A DNA stretch of 64,000 nt from Lateolabrax maculatus. Taxonomy: Eukaryota; Chordata; Actinopteri; Acropomatiformes; Lateolabracidae. Shown one piece after another: positions 24,336 to 37,139 of this stretch. Positions within the stretch are counted from its first letter, which is position 1. Each line of letters starts with the position of its first letter. A program made the translations under genes and the position numbers. The DNA lies in assembly GCA_031216445.1 (NCBI GenBank), contig CM062201.1, forward strand, positions 4,395,501-4,459,500, in the 5' to 3' direction. The notes below the pieces were generated by a model. It saw nothing but the letters and a program-made list of their open reading frames with translations. It made no database searches and was not told where the DNA came from.

Positions 24336-26313
24336 GCGCACTAAGTGACCTGACAGAGTCAACATGTCTCAAAAAGGTGGAAGCAACAGTTACAAACAAG
24401 GAAAATGGAAATAACCTTCTTTTAAGGCATGCATTTGCATGTGCCAATCAGGGAAGGTCTACTCAAACAATTTCAAATAATTCAAAATGAATGGATGACA
24501 TTTCAGAAGGGTCCATTCCATTAAAATTCCAGTTTCACTGTAATTCTAACCAGAAGTATTTAAGCATAGGTTTAAAATGATTTTGCCCACCAGCATTGCA
24601 AAACTGCTGACCGAGCTAATCTAAGATCCTGAATCACACAAAAGGCTTTAAGTATAATCGACCAACATCTTCCAAGTGCATTACATATAAGCAGGAGCCC
24701 ATGTCCTGCTTCGATGCCACTGATGTACATCAAGTACATCCCCTGCACAGGACTCTGGTGGGTTGTGGTGGACCTCTGTCTTCAGTTAAAACCCCCATAA
24801 GCTTTTTTCCAGACATCACCAACCCATACTCTTCATCCCATTTCATGTTTCCCCTTGTGAGGAAACAAAAAGTCTGTGCAGATTCTTCAAAAGACAGATG
24901 TGAACAACAGTAGGCAGTTCTGCACCACAGCTATATGCACCCTGTCACAAACTGTTACTAACGTTTGAAAAGAAGTATGTTTTTTCCATTTAGATATGAG
25001 AAATAGAGTCAGAGTTCAAGCCAGCGTCAGCCAACTGTTTTTTTCTTGTTTTTCCCCAAGATGAACACTTGCTCACTGAGGGGCCGATAAAAAAAAAAAG
25101 ACTCCATGCTGAGAAGCAAACAGACTTTTCTTGACTGCAGGATGCACATTCCTGGCCTGGGAATGATTAAGAATGGAAATTACAAGGTGGTGCATTTGTT
25201 GCTGTTGCCCAAGGTGAACAGCTTTCGCAGGTTTTTTTGTAAGAATTATTAAGCCACCATACCGTGACTATAGTCTGCTTTTCTCACATTATATTTTATA
25301 TTAAAAAGGTGACAGGATGGCCCAGTGGCTAAGCAGAACGTCTTTTAATGAAAGGAGGCATGGTCAAGCGAGACAAAAATGGCAATTCAGTCAGATTATA
25401 TTATTACATTTCTGTTACTAGAGCTGACCTCTGACCTCCCAACAAAGAGAAGAAAACACAGAACATTCCTACAGGATTCAGTTATTCTATCACCCATAGA
25501 AAATCTCGCCCTGTGTAGTCACCTGCTCAAAAATCATGATTTTTTTTAAGCTTACTCCAGGCTCAACCTGCTGATTCAAAGACAGGGCAACGAGGCTAAT
25601 ACAGGAAGGGACCTCCACTCATCAGCAGCACATTTCAGGCCTCAACTTCCTCCTTCGAACAAGAGAAAAGACCTGCTCCCCCCTCCCCCCGGTGAAAACC
25701 TGGGTGTAAATACATCAACAGCCAGACAGTGTGAATCCTTGTGTGACCTCAAAACCAGACTAGACTCATATCCTCAAATAGTCAGGTGGACTTCCTCTTT
25801 TCATGCAATAGGCATCATGTTGCCTCACATGTTTTTACACTGTCCTGTCCAGCTAAGACGGGCCTGATGTCCCAACATCACCTCCCCAGTCAGATCAGGC
25901 TCTTTGTGATTACAGAGGAAGTATGCTGCAGACCCACTGCAGGATTAATGGGGCACTAACATTTCAGAGAATGTTTGAGTCACTACCCCACAAAAAACAG
26001 TAGTCATGTATTTAAACAGTCATGTTGTAAATCTTGGAACAATAAAAGCAAAAGGGAACATCCTTTGCTGCTGAAACTATTTCGCCTTTCTTGACTGTAT
26101 AGTTCAAAGAAATGTTTAACCAATTGCTAGTGACTGGGAAGTGAAAATCAAACCCTGGCTTCTCTGTTTGTTTTGTCCTCTTTCCGTTCCTTCATTATGC
26201 TAACTAACCAACCATGGTTATAATAGCTACAACACAAGTGGAGTTCTTCACACAGGTGCGCCACGCTTCTTGTTCCACGTGAACACTTTCATTAACAAAA
26301 CGTGCTTACTCAC

Positions 26314-26495
26314 CAGGGTTTACGGCTCTTTTTTTTTTTTTTTTGAAGACTTTGCAGGGTATTTGGGTTTTCGTATGAGCTGTGTCGAAGCGGGTATCTC
26401 CGGACACTTGCAGGTGTTGAGGTTAGCTCTATGCAGTAACGACAGTCAGGCTCCACTTTCACAGAAACTTTCGATGTTGGCGCGGCTGATACCAT
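26314..26495 (-). CDS. Unassigned exon-like open frame ending at a strong splice donor
   Basis: On the minus strand an ATG at 26495 opens 60 codons and runs straight into CCCTG|GTGAGTAAG, a near-consensus splice donor (exon end 26314, codon phase 2). It lies about 270 bases downstream of a promoter-like segment with an RFX X-box, a TCTCGCGAGA palindrome and an inverted CCAAT box (26718-26796). Predicted residues include MVSAAPTSKVSVKVEPDCRY at the start and a Lys-rich end made by a run of 16 A. I do not recognise the protein. No downstream exon was identified, so it may be a first coding exon, a non-coding first exon or a chance frame. Confidence 0.35.
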
Positions 26496-26699
26496 GAACG
26501 AACTCCAACCACGCTGTGACGAACACCCGGGATTTGTACTGTACATTTGGGAAACGAATTGCCGCCTTTAAAGAGGTCAATAGATTCATGCGTCCGATTA
26601 AGCGTCGATTCAGTGGTTGTGAAATGCTGAATTACTTTTACATTATAGTTTATTTAATTGAGACATTTAACGCGCCCCTAAAATGGTCCCCACTTTGGT

Positions 26700-26815
26700 A
26701 CGGTCGGGGTTCCCCTCATTGGTCAGTCTGGGCCCTGTTACGGTTTTGGAGGACGCAGCGTACCCGTTACCCTGGTAACCACTTCTTCTCGCGAGAATTA
26801 AAGCAGGAAACGTGA
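26700..26815. promoter_or_regulatory. Promoter-like segment with RFX X-box, TCTCGCGAGA motif and CCAAT box
   Basis: The segment holds a perfect palindromic X-box (gttaccctggtaac, 26766-26779), the palindrome tctcgcgaga (26787-26796), which is a recurrent CpG-island promoter element, and ATTGG (26718-26722, a CCAAT box for minus-strand transcription). CpG density is raised from about 26250 to 26820, compared with AT-rich flanks. Both palindromes are orientation-neutral, so transcription either way is possible. The splice donor on the left favours the minus strand. Confidence 0.55.
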
Positions 26816-27565
26816 AGCTTTAACAGAGCAGTGTTTCTTTATACATCCATGTGTTTCAGTGCTTCAGTGCTGCAGCCTGCAGCCTGCAGTGTGTTCACTG
26901 CGACTGAATTCATACACATCTAATAGGGATTGTGGAGCTTCACTAACACAATGCAAGTCCCTCCTAATGTTGCTTTATGAAATAATAAGAGTTATGTGGA
27001 ATAAAAGATAATCCATAGACAGAGCAGAGTGGCATGAAAAGCGTATAAAGCATGAGGAATTAACTATTGGATTGAATCTTAATTGTTCACCCAGAATATT
27101 TAATAACATGATAGAAAACATCCCAAAGCACTAAATCATTTGATTAGAGGTAATTGGTAGAGTGTTACTCAGTCATTCAGATTACAGCATCTGAATATTG
27201 GAGGAATTCTTTTTTAATTAAAAAATGTTCCAATAAATAATTTTAATAAAGTATTGTACCCAGGCCCACAATGAACAAACCTCAGTTCAATGGACTTCAC
27301 ACAATAAGAGATAATTATTATATATAAATATTTATAATTTTTCATTATGCCAAAATGCAACAAAATACATTTTAAAATCCTTTTCAATATGTCCTTCCAA
27401 GGAATGTTTTAGATTCCAATTTAACTTAGATATAACTTATTTTATAGCTGTATATTTATCAAAAAAATTTGCTGCAGTCCAAGAAATAAATGTGGAACGT
27501 ACATTTAAAAATATTCTATCTGAGATATCAAACAAACAAACAAAAACACTGATGTTATTGTTAAT

Positions 27566-28281
27566 AATAACTTTATTACAATGTTTTTTTTGGTGAGGTA
27601 GTTCATACATAATGCTAATTTACCAAATTACCCCTTGATGGGGTAATTATATTCATTTCCTCGTTTACCTTTATATTATATTGTGCTAAATGAATGGGAC
27701 ACTGTGGTAAATTGAACTTTGTTTTATTATCTGTTCTTTGTGAATGTGATTTGAATCAACAACAACCAAACCTTTTTTGTATGCTGAATGTTGGACTTAA
27801 AAAATAGGGATTGTGGAGGTGAGTATCATGGGGAATTACACTATATTTGTGTGTTTTAAACACAGTATTCTCTTATCACAGCATAGATGTGGGTGTTTTC
27901 TGAATTAAATCAATGAACTGAAACCAGTGTAAAATCTGTGGATCCTATCAATCCTTTGTAATCTCCTATGCTCCTGCTATAATCATACATTATTTCAACC
28001 ATAATATTCTTATACCTGTAAGGATATTATGCTTAATACTAATAAAGAATCAAACTGACTTATTACAGGATTAGTATAGGCCCTCTAATGAGTGCAAACA
28101 GACTTGCAGGAATACAATATTTTTTCGGACTATAATAAAACAAAACACAAAATGTAGAGATGAAAGATGAACAGGAAAGCTAGTAAACTCTCCTGCAGCT
28201 ATTCCAACATGAAGGCATGATCTGCCACCTTCATGTTCTCCTTCTCAAAGAGAGGGGGCCAGCGAAGGGGCTTGGGTTCAG
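27566..28281 (-). other. Exon-like terminal open frame with stop codon and downstream AATAAA; gene unknown
   Basis: On the minus strand a 26-codon frame with G/C-biased third positions runs from 28279 to a TAG at 28201-28199. It includes EPKPLRWPPLFEKEN followed by MKVADHAFMLE. It is preceded by possible acceptors (CATCCCCCCAG and GTTAG). The next canonical poly(A) signal on that strand is at about 27571-27566, in a very AT-rich stretch typical of a 3' UTR. This could be the last exon of an unrecognised gene, but no upstream exon could be joined to it in frame with confidence. Confidence 0.25.
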
Positions 28282-28430
28282 CTAACGACAAAACAAGCTG
28301 GGGGGATGATCTAATGTTTGGGCAACAACTTGTTTTAATTAACTAATTCAGGATGACCTCAGCTCGAAAGAGAGAGGAGTATGTTTCCCCCTCTTTCTCC
28401 ATGTGTGCTTTCAGAGGATGCAACACTTAC

Positions 28431-28533
28431 CACACTGTTCCCACGAGGACAATCATTGTTTTCTTCTCCTCAGAAACCCAAGCATTGTTGCTCTGCACGT
28501 CATCCTTGGAGTTAAAGAGGAGAGGCGAAACGT
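28431..28533 (-). other. Exon-like segment flanked by splice acceptor and donor; product unknown
   Basis: On the minus strand, CTTATCCAG precedes 28533 and a strong donor GTG|GTAAGTG follows 28431, enclosing an open frame of 33 codons. The enclosed residues include LLFNSKDDVQSNNAW and EEKKTMIVLVGTV. The frame does not join directly to the terminal frame at 28279-28199 without a stop, using the acceptors I can see. The two may therefore not belong to one transcript, or an exon boundary has been missed. Confidence 0.2.
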
Positions 28534-30332
28534 CTGGATAAGTGTTGATAAGAGTGAGAGTGATGCAATGAGTATACTCGCCGCACATCAAAGAGCAGCC
28601 GAGAGCAGCGCGCAAGGCGATCACACCACAATCACGGGTGTTTGGTGCTGGAGCTTTAGTTTCTACGGCTTTAACAGACACATGTTCATGTGAGAAACAG
28701 GATTTTTCGTCTGACAAAATGTCTGACCTTTGACCTGTAACCCTTTATTCCGTGGTGCTATGCCCACGTCTTACCGCTTATCTTGATAAAACAAGCATCT
28801 TTAGGGCTGGAAAGAAATAGGAGAGGAGGGAGAGAAAGACTATCACAGCTGATGGGCAGTATCAGCAGTACAGTATCACCTTTCATTTCCTGGAGCTTAG
28901 GGTGGAAAGAACATTACACCAAGCTCTGTTTGAGAAATCTGGCAGACAAAATGAGTCCTTGGCCATCAGCATATGTTACACACCTTGTTAAATATCCTTT
29001 TCTGAATGTGTTCTTTGTACTGGTGAGTTTGGCTCACTCATCCAATATTATTATATACGAGGATAATAAGGAAAGCGGAAAGAGAAGGTGCAAAGTTCAG
29101 AGCACCTGCCACAGAGCCTTCGCCAAACCGCTCCCTCTCCTCTAACCCTTCAGTGTGTTGGGCCATGTTCAGACAGACAAAAGATGCGTGAAATCAAAAC
29201 TCAGCTCCCTAATTCATTTCAGTGAGGCCACTGCATTGGCACAGCGGGGGTTCGGACGCAGTGCCCTCTGGCAAAAAGCAAAAAAACCCCCAAAAAAACA
29301 CATTGTCTGCCAAAAGACTTGGCTTGGACCTGCCTCAATGCAAGGCAACATCAGCCAAACTCATGGAACCATTATTAAAATCAGCCTTGTGTTAAAAAAA
29401 TGCAACAGTGGGGTTGTGTTGTATCAGGTACTGGTGAGAAGTCCAACCCAGGAAGTCCCTGAGCACTGATGTTCTGGGTTGGGAAAAGTAGATGTTATTA
29501 TTTGAGTGTCATCACCCTGCTTATAGTACAATATTCCTCTACCAGACTAGAAACCATGTTGCTCTCACACAGTTTGCGAGCGATCTGTTCAATATTTATT
29601 TATTACCCACATCAAAACGGGGACATTTCTTCGGGGCAAATGGGGGCAGTTTGGAAGGCTAATGTGACCATAGCTTTACTCCATGGGTCAGACCACCACC
29701 CAACCCCTCCAACCATCACCTCCCAGCACTCTAATGAGGGTCTGAGGTAGTCGGCCTTTGCCCTGCTGTCACCCAGCAAAGGAGAAAACTTTGTCACCCT
29801 GTCACGTTGGTTGTGAGATTATGACACACACATACATTATACACATAAGTCTATTATATTACTCACACATTGTATATGTATAGTCATACATACGGATGAT
29901 GTGGAAACAATACGGATTTTTCTTTGTTTTCTGCATAAAGCCCAGCTGTGTTGTTGTTAAAAGAACCTCTCAGCAGTGAAGTCTAGAGGTATTGTCAGAT
30001 GTCTGGAAACACAAAACCTGTATGCAATCCAAATAGCAGTAATAACAAGTACAAAGTAAAGACAAAGTAGGTAAAGTAGTCTTATTTTAGGTATTTTATA
30101 CGTATGAACATTGTCTGTGGTGCTAAACCTGATGCCTCCGAAATGAAATCTTCAATTCATCTTCAGTGTCGAGAGAAAGCTTGAGATCAGACACGGCAAT
30201 GAGTTGTTTGACTCTCTACTTGTCACAAAACAAAAGCTTTGGTGTCTGACTGTGTGATTGTGCCTTTATTTAGTAAGTCTGGAGCAGGGGCGTGCAATGC
30301 TACCTGAGCCCTGGGCATAGAAGCCCCCCCCC

Positions 30333-30369
<37 letters not shown>

Positions 30370-30665
30370 TAAAAACTCAAACTCTGAAAGTGTTCATAAA
30401 CCCAAAAAGCTCAGATAACTTTGCTGATCAATCAATATTCAGCTACTTGAGCATTTAGCTGAAAGCTTCTAGTTACATTCGTAAATCATTGCCATTTCCC
30501 TTCTTATGTAACACAACAAATATTTTCCCCACAGAGTACAATATTTTGCACAGCGTCACATTCAGTGAAGAGCCAATTAAACAGCAGGCAGACTGTTGCT
30601 CACAGCTCCACCTGTGCTGCTGATTGTCCTTTCAATGACTTCCAGTTAAGGAGGAAGGAGCTCAT

Positions 30666-30688
30666 GGGGGGGGGGGGGGGGGGGGGGG
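30666..30688 (+). repeat. G23 homopolymer
   Basis: Twenty-three consecutive G. It could fold as a G-quadruplex and is a likely site of assembly length error. Confidence 0.95.
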
Positions 30689-30999
30689 CTCCGACTCTGA
30701 CCTCTGCTCAAACCGCTGGACTTCAGAGAAGAGGGAAATCATTCAGGGGCCCCTGGAAGACACAGCGTCATCAGGTCTTGTGATTGTTTTGGTCACACAT
30801 ACAATAACATTACATACAATAAGTAGAGGGTGGAGCATATGAGAAAGCTCTTACGGTATATGCTGCATCATAAATGCACAAGGTTCCTCAGCAATGATTC
30901 TGTCTAAACATCAAACCTGCGTCAAACTGAGTTTTTGGCAACTTGGAAGGAATGTAACAAGCTGTAAACACAACACTGTTGTCACTTTATAGAGATGTT

Positions 31000-31115
31000 A
31001 GGGTGAACTTGATAGCCAACAGTTGCCTATTTATACATTTTGGTCTCAACTAACCCTTCGGAAGCATATCTCTGGCTCTTTAGCAGCTAAATGCTCCACA
31101 ACATGCAAACGATCG
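31000..31115 (-). repeat. Dispersed repeat family C, inverted partial copy
   Basis: The segment cttgatagccaacagttgcctatttatac ... tttagcagctaaatgctcca is, in reverse complement, the counterpart of the element at 45890-46230 (taaataggcaactgtttgggcatatcaac). The two copies establish the family within the window. Confidence 0.45.
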
Positions 31116-32299
31116 CTAATTGGCACCAAACAGAAAGAACAGCAGAGGCTGATGGGAATGTTACTGATACTTTTATTGACCAGAGCAACACCTTTCACAT
31201 CACACATAGTCATTCTATCCAATGTTCCTATCAACATTTGCTTTGAAATTGCGTCCCAGTTTCTTTAAACAGGAATTCTCGAATGCACTTCCAAATGGAA
31301 AAAGTGTGTGCAAACAAAGGGAAGTCCATAGAGTAAACACGCTTTTCCCCCTGAGAGTTTCCTCCTTGCTTCTCAGAACTGTTTGGGAGGAGGACGCCAT
31401 CGCTACATACAACATGCAACTAGCCCTGGAAGTTCCTTGGAAGTCCAGCCATGTCATGTATACGCTCGCCTCCCTGCGCCCCCTGTTTCACTGGTAAACT
31501 ATATTCATTCCTCATTAATCCGGTACCTCTTGAAAAGTTAAGGGAAAGCAATCAACAAATCCCACTTCCTCTTGTCTCATCACCTTTTCATTGCGCTCAG
31601 GCAACAGTAGAGAGAATGGTGAATTAAAACGACCACAGAGCACGCTCAAGTCCAGTCAGCTTCTTTTCTGAAAACACATCGTTCACCATCTCGCCTTGAC
31701 TATATATGTTGATTTGTATTGTTATTATTGGCTCTCTCCATCAGGCACGGGACCATAGAGATATTTATATGGCTGGTTTCCTGCTATTCAGAGGTCTTGA
31801 GGCTGCTGCTGGTGAAAGGCCTGGCCTGGATACAGGTAGTCCATCACCGCTGACAGCTCCACTCTCCACTCTGAGTCTTTTCATCCGACCAGTTGTCTCT
31901 AACTCCTCATCGACACTGCAGTTTCCTTCACACAACTATTTATGGAACTTCTTAGGAGTTCAAAAATAATACGGTGTTGCTTTTGTTGACTTTTTCTCGG
32001 AATTGATTTAATCATATCCTCACAACTTTTGTGTGAAGGATTTTTCACGGATACTGTTCTGTTGTTTATTTGACACATCATAAATAAAGCACAGACAAGA
32101 GCGATTATCATGATTGATTTTGGGAATTCTACTTTTAAAGCCAAGTTCTAAGGCACAGCAGTGGGGAATTAAAATGAATATTTACAGTCAATACTGAGAG
32201 ATGAAAAGGCACAAACACTGCAAGGCAAAACCACACCAGGGATCCTAAAGTGGAGAAAAAACGACAGCAAGAGGGGACAAACAATGAGAGAAACACGAT

Positions 32300-32525
32300 C
32301 GGGTGAAGTCTCCAGCAGCAGGATTAGTCTGGTTTGCCTTGGCGCGCCGGTCAAAACGTGAGCTGCGGACGGAGCAAATTGCCCGGGCAGCAGACGAGAC
32401 TTCCAGCGGAGCCAACCGCAGCGTTCCTCTGGGTTTTATAATGGTAGTGTACAGCAGTGTTACCTCCACTCGCTGGAATGCAAGAAGAAACGGAAAAACT
32501 GACACAGGCGTATAAAGAGGCCGTT
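32300..32525. promoter_or_regulatory. CpG-richer patch with TATA boxes facing opposite ways; possible promoter
   Basis: A TATAAAA for minus-strand transcription sits at 32440-32434, and a TATAAAG for plus-strand transcription sits at 32511-32517. CpG-rich sequence between 32340 and 32425 includes an AscI-type ggcgcgcc palindrome. No coding exon or good donor follows on either side within 300 bases, so the promoter call is tentative. Confidence 0.25.
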
Positions 32526-32761
32526 GCTAAATAACTACGTTCAAGCTCCTCTGTGAGCTCACAGTAAAGTCAACACATCTCTACTCGCATGTGGCAACAA
32601 CCACTAAGACATGGACATGCTCACGTGGTTCTTTTCATTCACTATGGGTACAAAACACATTTCATCTGGAGATACCATTACAACTCAAATGCAAACTATA
32701 TACAGAAACCCCACACTTCTCTGTCCCTTTAGACTTCCTTTTACGTGTTTTTTCAGGAAAG

Positions 32762-33005
32762 CTCTTTAAAGGGTCAGTTCACCCAAATCATAATAAAAAC
32801 AGATTCCTTTTTATTCCTTGTGGTATCCAGCCATGCAAATAGTTTCGGATTGAGTTTGGGATACCACTTCTGAATTGTCCACCTCCACCCCAGTACTACG
32901 GAGGCAAAGGGAAACGTCGTTTGTGCTGCCTAAGACCTTGAAAAACTGAAATGTGTAGTTTCCACTGGGGATGGGGGCGACATGTGACTGAGATCTCCTT
33001 CAACT
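32762..33005 (+). repeat. Dispersed teleost repeat starting aaagggtcagttcaccca
   Basis: The leader tttaaagggtcagttcaccc, the middle tggaggcaaaggg-like stretch (cggaggcaaagggaaacgtc), and aaactgaaatgtgtagtttcc with gacatgtgac near the end follow a pattern I recognise as a frequent short interspersed element of percomorph fishes. No coding capacity is visible. The family name is unknown to me. Confidence 0.45.
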
Positions 33006-34281
33006 GTGTCCTCTTACTGTCCAACTGTCAAAATCCAGATGAGAGAAGATAAATGTTGCATACATTCATCTGAGTCACCTTCAGTTATTACCGTGCAACA
33101 TAGTTTCCCTGTCTTCTTGCTGGACGTAGTTGGGGCTATATGCAAACTGAGAGGAAGACCTGCAGGCAGTACTCAGGGCTGAATGCACCATCTCTGGATG
33201 TTTTCTGGATTCAAAAACATAATCTATCTAATCTTATTTGCATATTTTCCCAAAACGACACTGGAAGTGAACATCAATCAATTATAAAGCAGAGAAATCT
33301 GTTCTGTGAAGTAAAGATGGAAATATACAACATTATTTATTATTATTACATCTCCACCAAGAAATCTAAACAGGATTATAGTTCTAATGCATTAATAATA
33401 AATACATTTACAGTACAAAGCATTTGTAATTATTTTGTTATGTTATAGTACCATAATTATTATGGACAGTACAATACCACATTTATCATCATCTGCTAGT
33501 TTGACATAAATGCAGGAAATAGCATTTGTTCAAACTCACGCCCTTGGCCCTTTTTTGACACAATGCCCCACTTACTCACACTAATCCCCAAACAATGTCC
33601 ACAGTTTTCATAGTGACTATTTCTTCAATAGACGGTAGTTCTGACAGCAAAGTCTGTGGCTACTGCTGACTCAGTCAAAACTGCAAAACTAGATTTTGCA
33701 AGAAACATACAGACTTTACATGTACGGGCTGATTAAAATATACCGTGGTGTTTTATTCAACATGTTATTAATGCCACATCATATTCTGGATAAATGCACA
33801 AGAGGACACAGAGATACTGTTCAAAATAAGAAAAGGGCTGGATTTACAGGCAAAAAGCCTCCAGACAGCCTCCAGGGTAAATTTTGAATAAATGTGTCTG
33901 TAGATAACATGAAGCCTTACTCCCAATACTGGGTGGTTTTTCATATGGCTTATTTTTTGTTGGTTTTGAACTATTTAAAGTGAAGGAATATGCTATTATA
34001 TATTTTTTCCCCTGTCATCATTTTGCAGTGGGCAGTTATGTTGAGCAGCCCTTTTAAACCTTTAGCTGAGATGAAGGCACACAGTCATGTCACAGCCATT
34101 TATATGTTTATCCGTCAAATTTACCACATTTTTCATACTTGAACTACAACAGAATCAGAGATTACTTATAAAGGCTAAATGATATTTCCACTGTGTTTCA
34201 CTCAGATTTCAGTAAGTTCAGCTGATTATGCATACAATTAACCTTCATGTATGGGCTTATGTGTACAATATGTTGTACGTT

Positions 34282-34285
<4 letters not shown>

Positions 34286-34312
<27 letters not shown>
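34286..34312. repeat. (GT)n microsatellite
   Basis: A dinucleotide run visible directly in the sequence. Confidence 0.95.
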
Positions 34313-34319
<7 letters not shown>

Positions 34320-34904
34320 GACAGGGTAACAGGCCAGCAGGCACGAGCGGGGGTGGAGGGGTAAAGGTCAAGGTTGACTATTTCAGGTCAGGTGATCACA
34401 GAGTTGAGACAGATGGTGATTTACCACCGTTTGGCAGCAGGCTCCCTCGGGGACCTTGCAGGCACCGCTGGGGTGCCATGTGCAAGTCAATGGGCAAAAA
34501 GACAAGAGGGAAGAAGAGCAAAAATGGAGTAGCAGAAAAGAGAAGGAGGAAGGTTTCTTTTTTGCTGACATGTCTTTCTCAGATGATTCGTTTGCGTTGA
34601 CAGGAATATAGGCTCTGACCTTTGCTGTCATTACTGTTGGCTGCTTGTAATAATCCTCTGCAGTGTATCATTGGTAATGACAGCATTTTATTGTGTCACA
34701 ATAAGGAAAGTGTGAGTCAGGAACATTTATGTGGAAATACATGTATTTGCTTTCTTGCCAAGAGCTACATGAAAAGATTGATACCACTTCTACAGCCAAG
34801 AGATGGTTAGAGACCGCCAGCCTAGCTCTCTCCAAAGGTTAAAAAATGCACCTAATAATACTCACTAATGAACACATTATATAGTACAAAAAATGACACC
34901 TTGT

Positions 34905-35240
34905 GTTTTTAAAGGGGGTTATACCGCACGCTGAAGATATTTCTGAGCCGGCCAAGTTACTTCCTGGAGTCTCGTCAAGAAATAGTTGCATAGTCCCCCA
35001 TCAAACAGCAACTTGTTGTGTATGGGTTAAATAAACAAGATGTAACAGGATAGTGAGCTGAGGAGGTGCTGGGAATTGGATTTCGGGCCAGGCTAGCTGT
35101 TTCCAGTCTTTATGCTAAGCTAAGGTAACTGGCTGCTGTAGCTTCATATTTAGCAGACAGACGTGAGTGGAAGCAATGTTTTCGTCTAACTCTCAGCAAC
35201 AAAGCAAATAAGCTTATTTGCCAAACTTTTGAAATGTTGA
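34905..35240 (+). repeat. Dispersed repeat family B, longer copy
   Basis: The diagnostic run is ctagctgtttccagtctttatgctaagct, followed by aactggctgctgtagcttcatattta and cagacagacgtgag, then the cttatttgcc end. A second, diverged copy in the same orientation is at 37140-37330. It is non-coding and probably a short mobile element. Confidence 0.5.
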
Positions 35241-36013
35241 AGAAGTAAGAGAAAATGACAGCAAGTCTGATGTTACTTAACCATGCTTATTTTTCACTCA
35301 GATATCAAAACACACACTACAAGTTCAGATGTGCACTGCAGGGTAATCAATCTATAAGTCATTTGCCAAATAGACAGCTGAAGTCAAAGACACATGACAA
35401 CAGCGCAAATCTGTGCCAAAGGTTACAGAATACTCATAAATAAGATCAATTTCCCTTTTTTCTATGCTTCCCTCCCTTTTCCCTTCATCCACCCCTCTAC
35501 CACCTCCACTTCCCTTCTTTGCAGACAACCAGCTGCTGCCCCGCACCTCCATCTGAGCGAGGGATGATCCCCAGAGAGGAAAAGAGGGAATGGAGGTAGA
35601 CAAGAGGTGGAGGAAGAAGGGTTGGCAGGATGGAGGGAGGGAGCGGATGGGTGCGACTAGACGCTCTGGGTCGTAGGTCAAGCCTGCATGTGCCAGGATC
35701 TTTTGTGTTCAATCCCCCTCCATCACCACTACCACTGTTGTTATAACACACGCTTATCGCTTGGTTTGAGCTCAGGGGTCCCACACACACACATTTCTAG
35801 TGGTCTCTGGAGGTCTCTGTCACATACACACACACACTAACACACACACACACTCCTCTAACTGCCTCTGGGGGTCCGAGTCCAACAGACCCCCCCCACA
35901 CGCATTCATTATGGGGTCCAGCCACGTACATATGATATAGGGTTTGGGTTTAACAGCAGAGTCGGGGTCAGAGCCCAGGGGAGAGACAACCGCCCAGCCC
36001 CAACCTCCACCAG

Positions 36014-36014
36014 A

Positions 36015-36087
<73 letters not shown>

Positions 36088-36088
36088 G
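36014..36088. repeat. Compound (AC)n / (CCCA)n microsatellite
   Basis: Two AC runs are separated by a short cacccacccaccca segment. The run produces spurious Thr-His and Cys-Val frames on both strands. Confidence 0.97.
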
Positions 36089-37139
36089 CAGGCCCAAGGG
36101 AAGAGATAGGCCAAAATCACTTCATTCTGTCATGCTCGCTTTCTCCAACCGCACTCCACCTGAAATACTCCTCCATCTCTCCCTTTTCCTCTATCACACT
36201 TTTTTTTCTTTTTTAAAAGTGCTGCCTCAAACAAATTTTATGCAATTAAAGAAAAGCAGGTCACACGACTTTACTTTGTTTCTACATCGCAGCCAAGCAG
36301 CTGCGGTTAGCAGCCAGCAATAATGTAAAACTCTTGAAACACTTAGCAGAAATTTCCACAACACTGCACTTGGATGCTGTTTGGTGCATTAAAAAAGAAA
36401 TGGCCTAGTAAACTTGAACTTTTTGGAGAAGGATAACAAAGCAAAATAGCTGTTTTGGTGCATGTGAATGCACCCTTTATAAAGACTTTGGGAACTTTGA
36501 CAGGAGGACAGATGGCTGCTGATAAAGGGATCACAGTTGTCATATTTGGGACAGTAGAGGACAGTAAGTAGCACCACAAAAGAAGTGACTTTTCCAGAGT
36601 TGGAATAACAGGAGGTTTGTCTGTTGTTCAAGTTCTGCTGATGTTGTGTAAATGGCGCACTATGTGCAGGATCTGTTGTGTTTTGGCCCATAGAGCATGC
36701 TCACTAGAGACCTTCTCCAGCCGAGCTGGTTGAGCCTGAGACTTCCTCTGGCCGAGCCGGCTGACTTCCTCTTGGCTCCCCACACAGAGGACTGGGATAA
36801 AATAATTTCACCACACAGCTCTTTTCGGCTTTCCAAATATTATTGGATCAGAAAAACGTATACACTCATCCGCTCCTTTTCCAATGATTTGGGCCAGCCT
36901 GCGTCACGTAATGAAGGCAAAAGTTGAACTAACCCGTGTGGCCACTATGTCAACACCGCTTCACAGCCCAGCTCTGTTCCTGGGGGGCTTGGGCTGGACT
37001 TCCTGACTCACTGGAGCCTTTGCTGGTTGGCTCCAGAAAGTCACTGCACCCCGCCAAGACCTAGTCCAACCAACATTTTCACTGTACGGAAGAAGCATAC
37101 ACGTAGATAAATATAGATATAAAATGTATTAATTAGTGA

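Larger units (their letters stand above)
16985..26300. other. Gene-poor stretch with dispersed repeats
   Basis: No recognised coding sequence. It contains three copies of one dispersed repeat family (17460-17640, 20830-21055 and 24000-24335, listed separately), a long (AC)n tract at 18806-18853, and a fragment ending tatacacagtctatggt near 22675-22697 that resembles a frequent teleost repeat end. Confidence 0.5.

Noticed and set aside
25313..25360. SINE head resembling atggcccagtggctaagc
   Set aside because: Only the first box is present, and no second box or tail follows.
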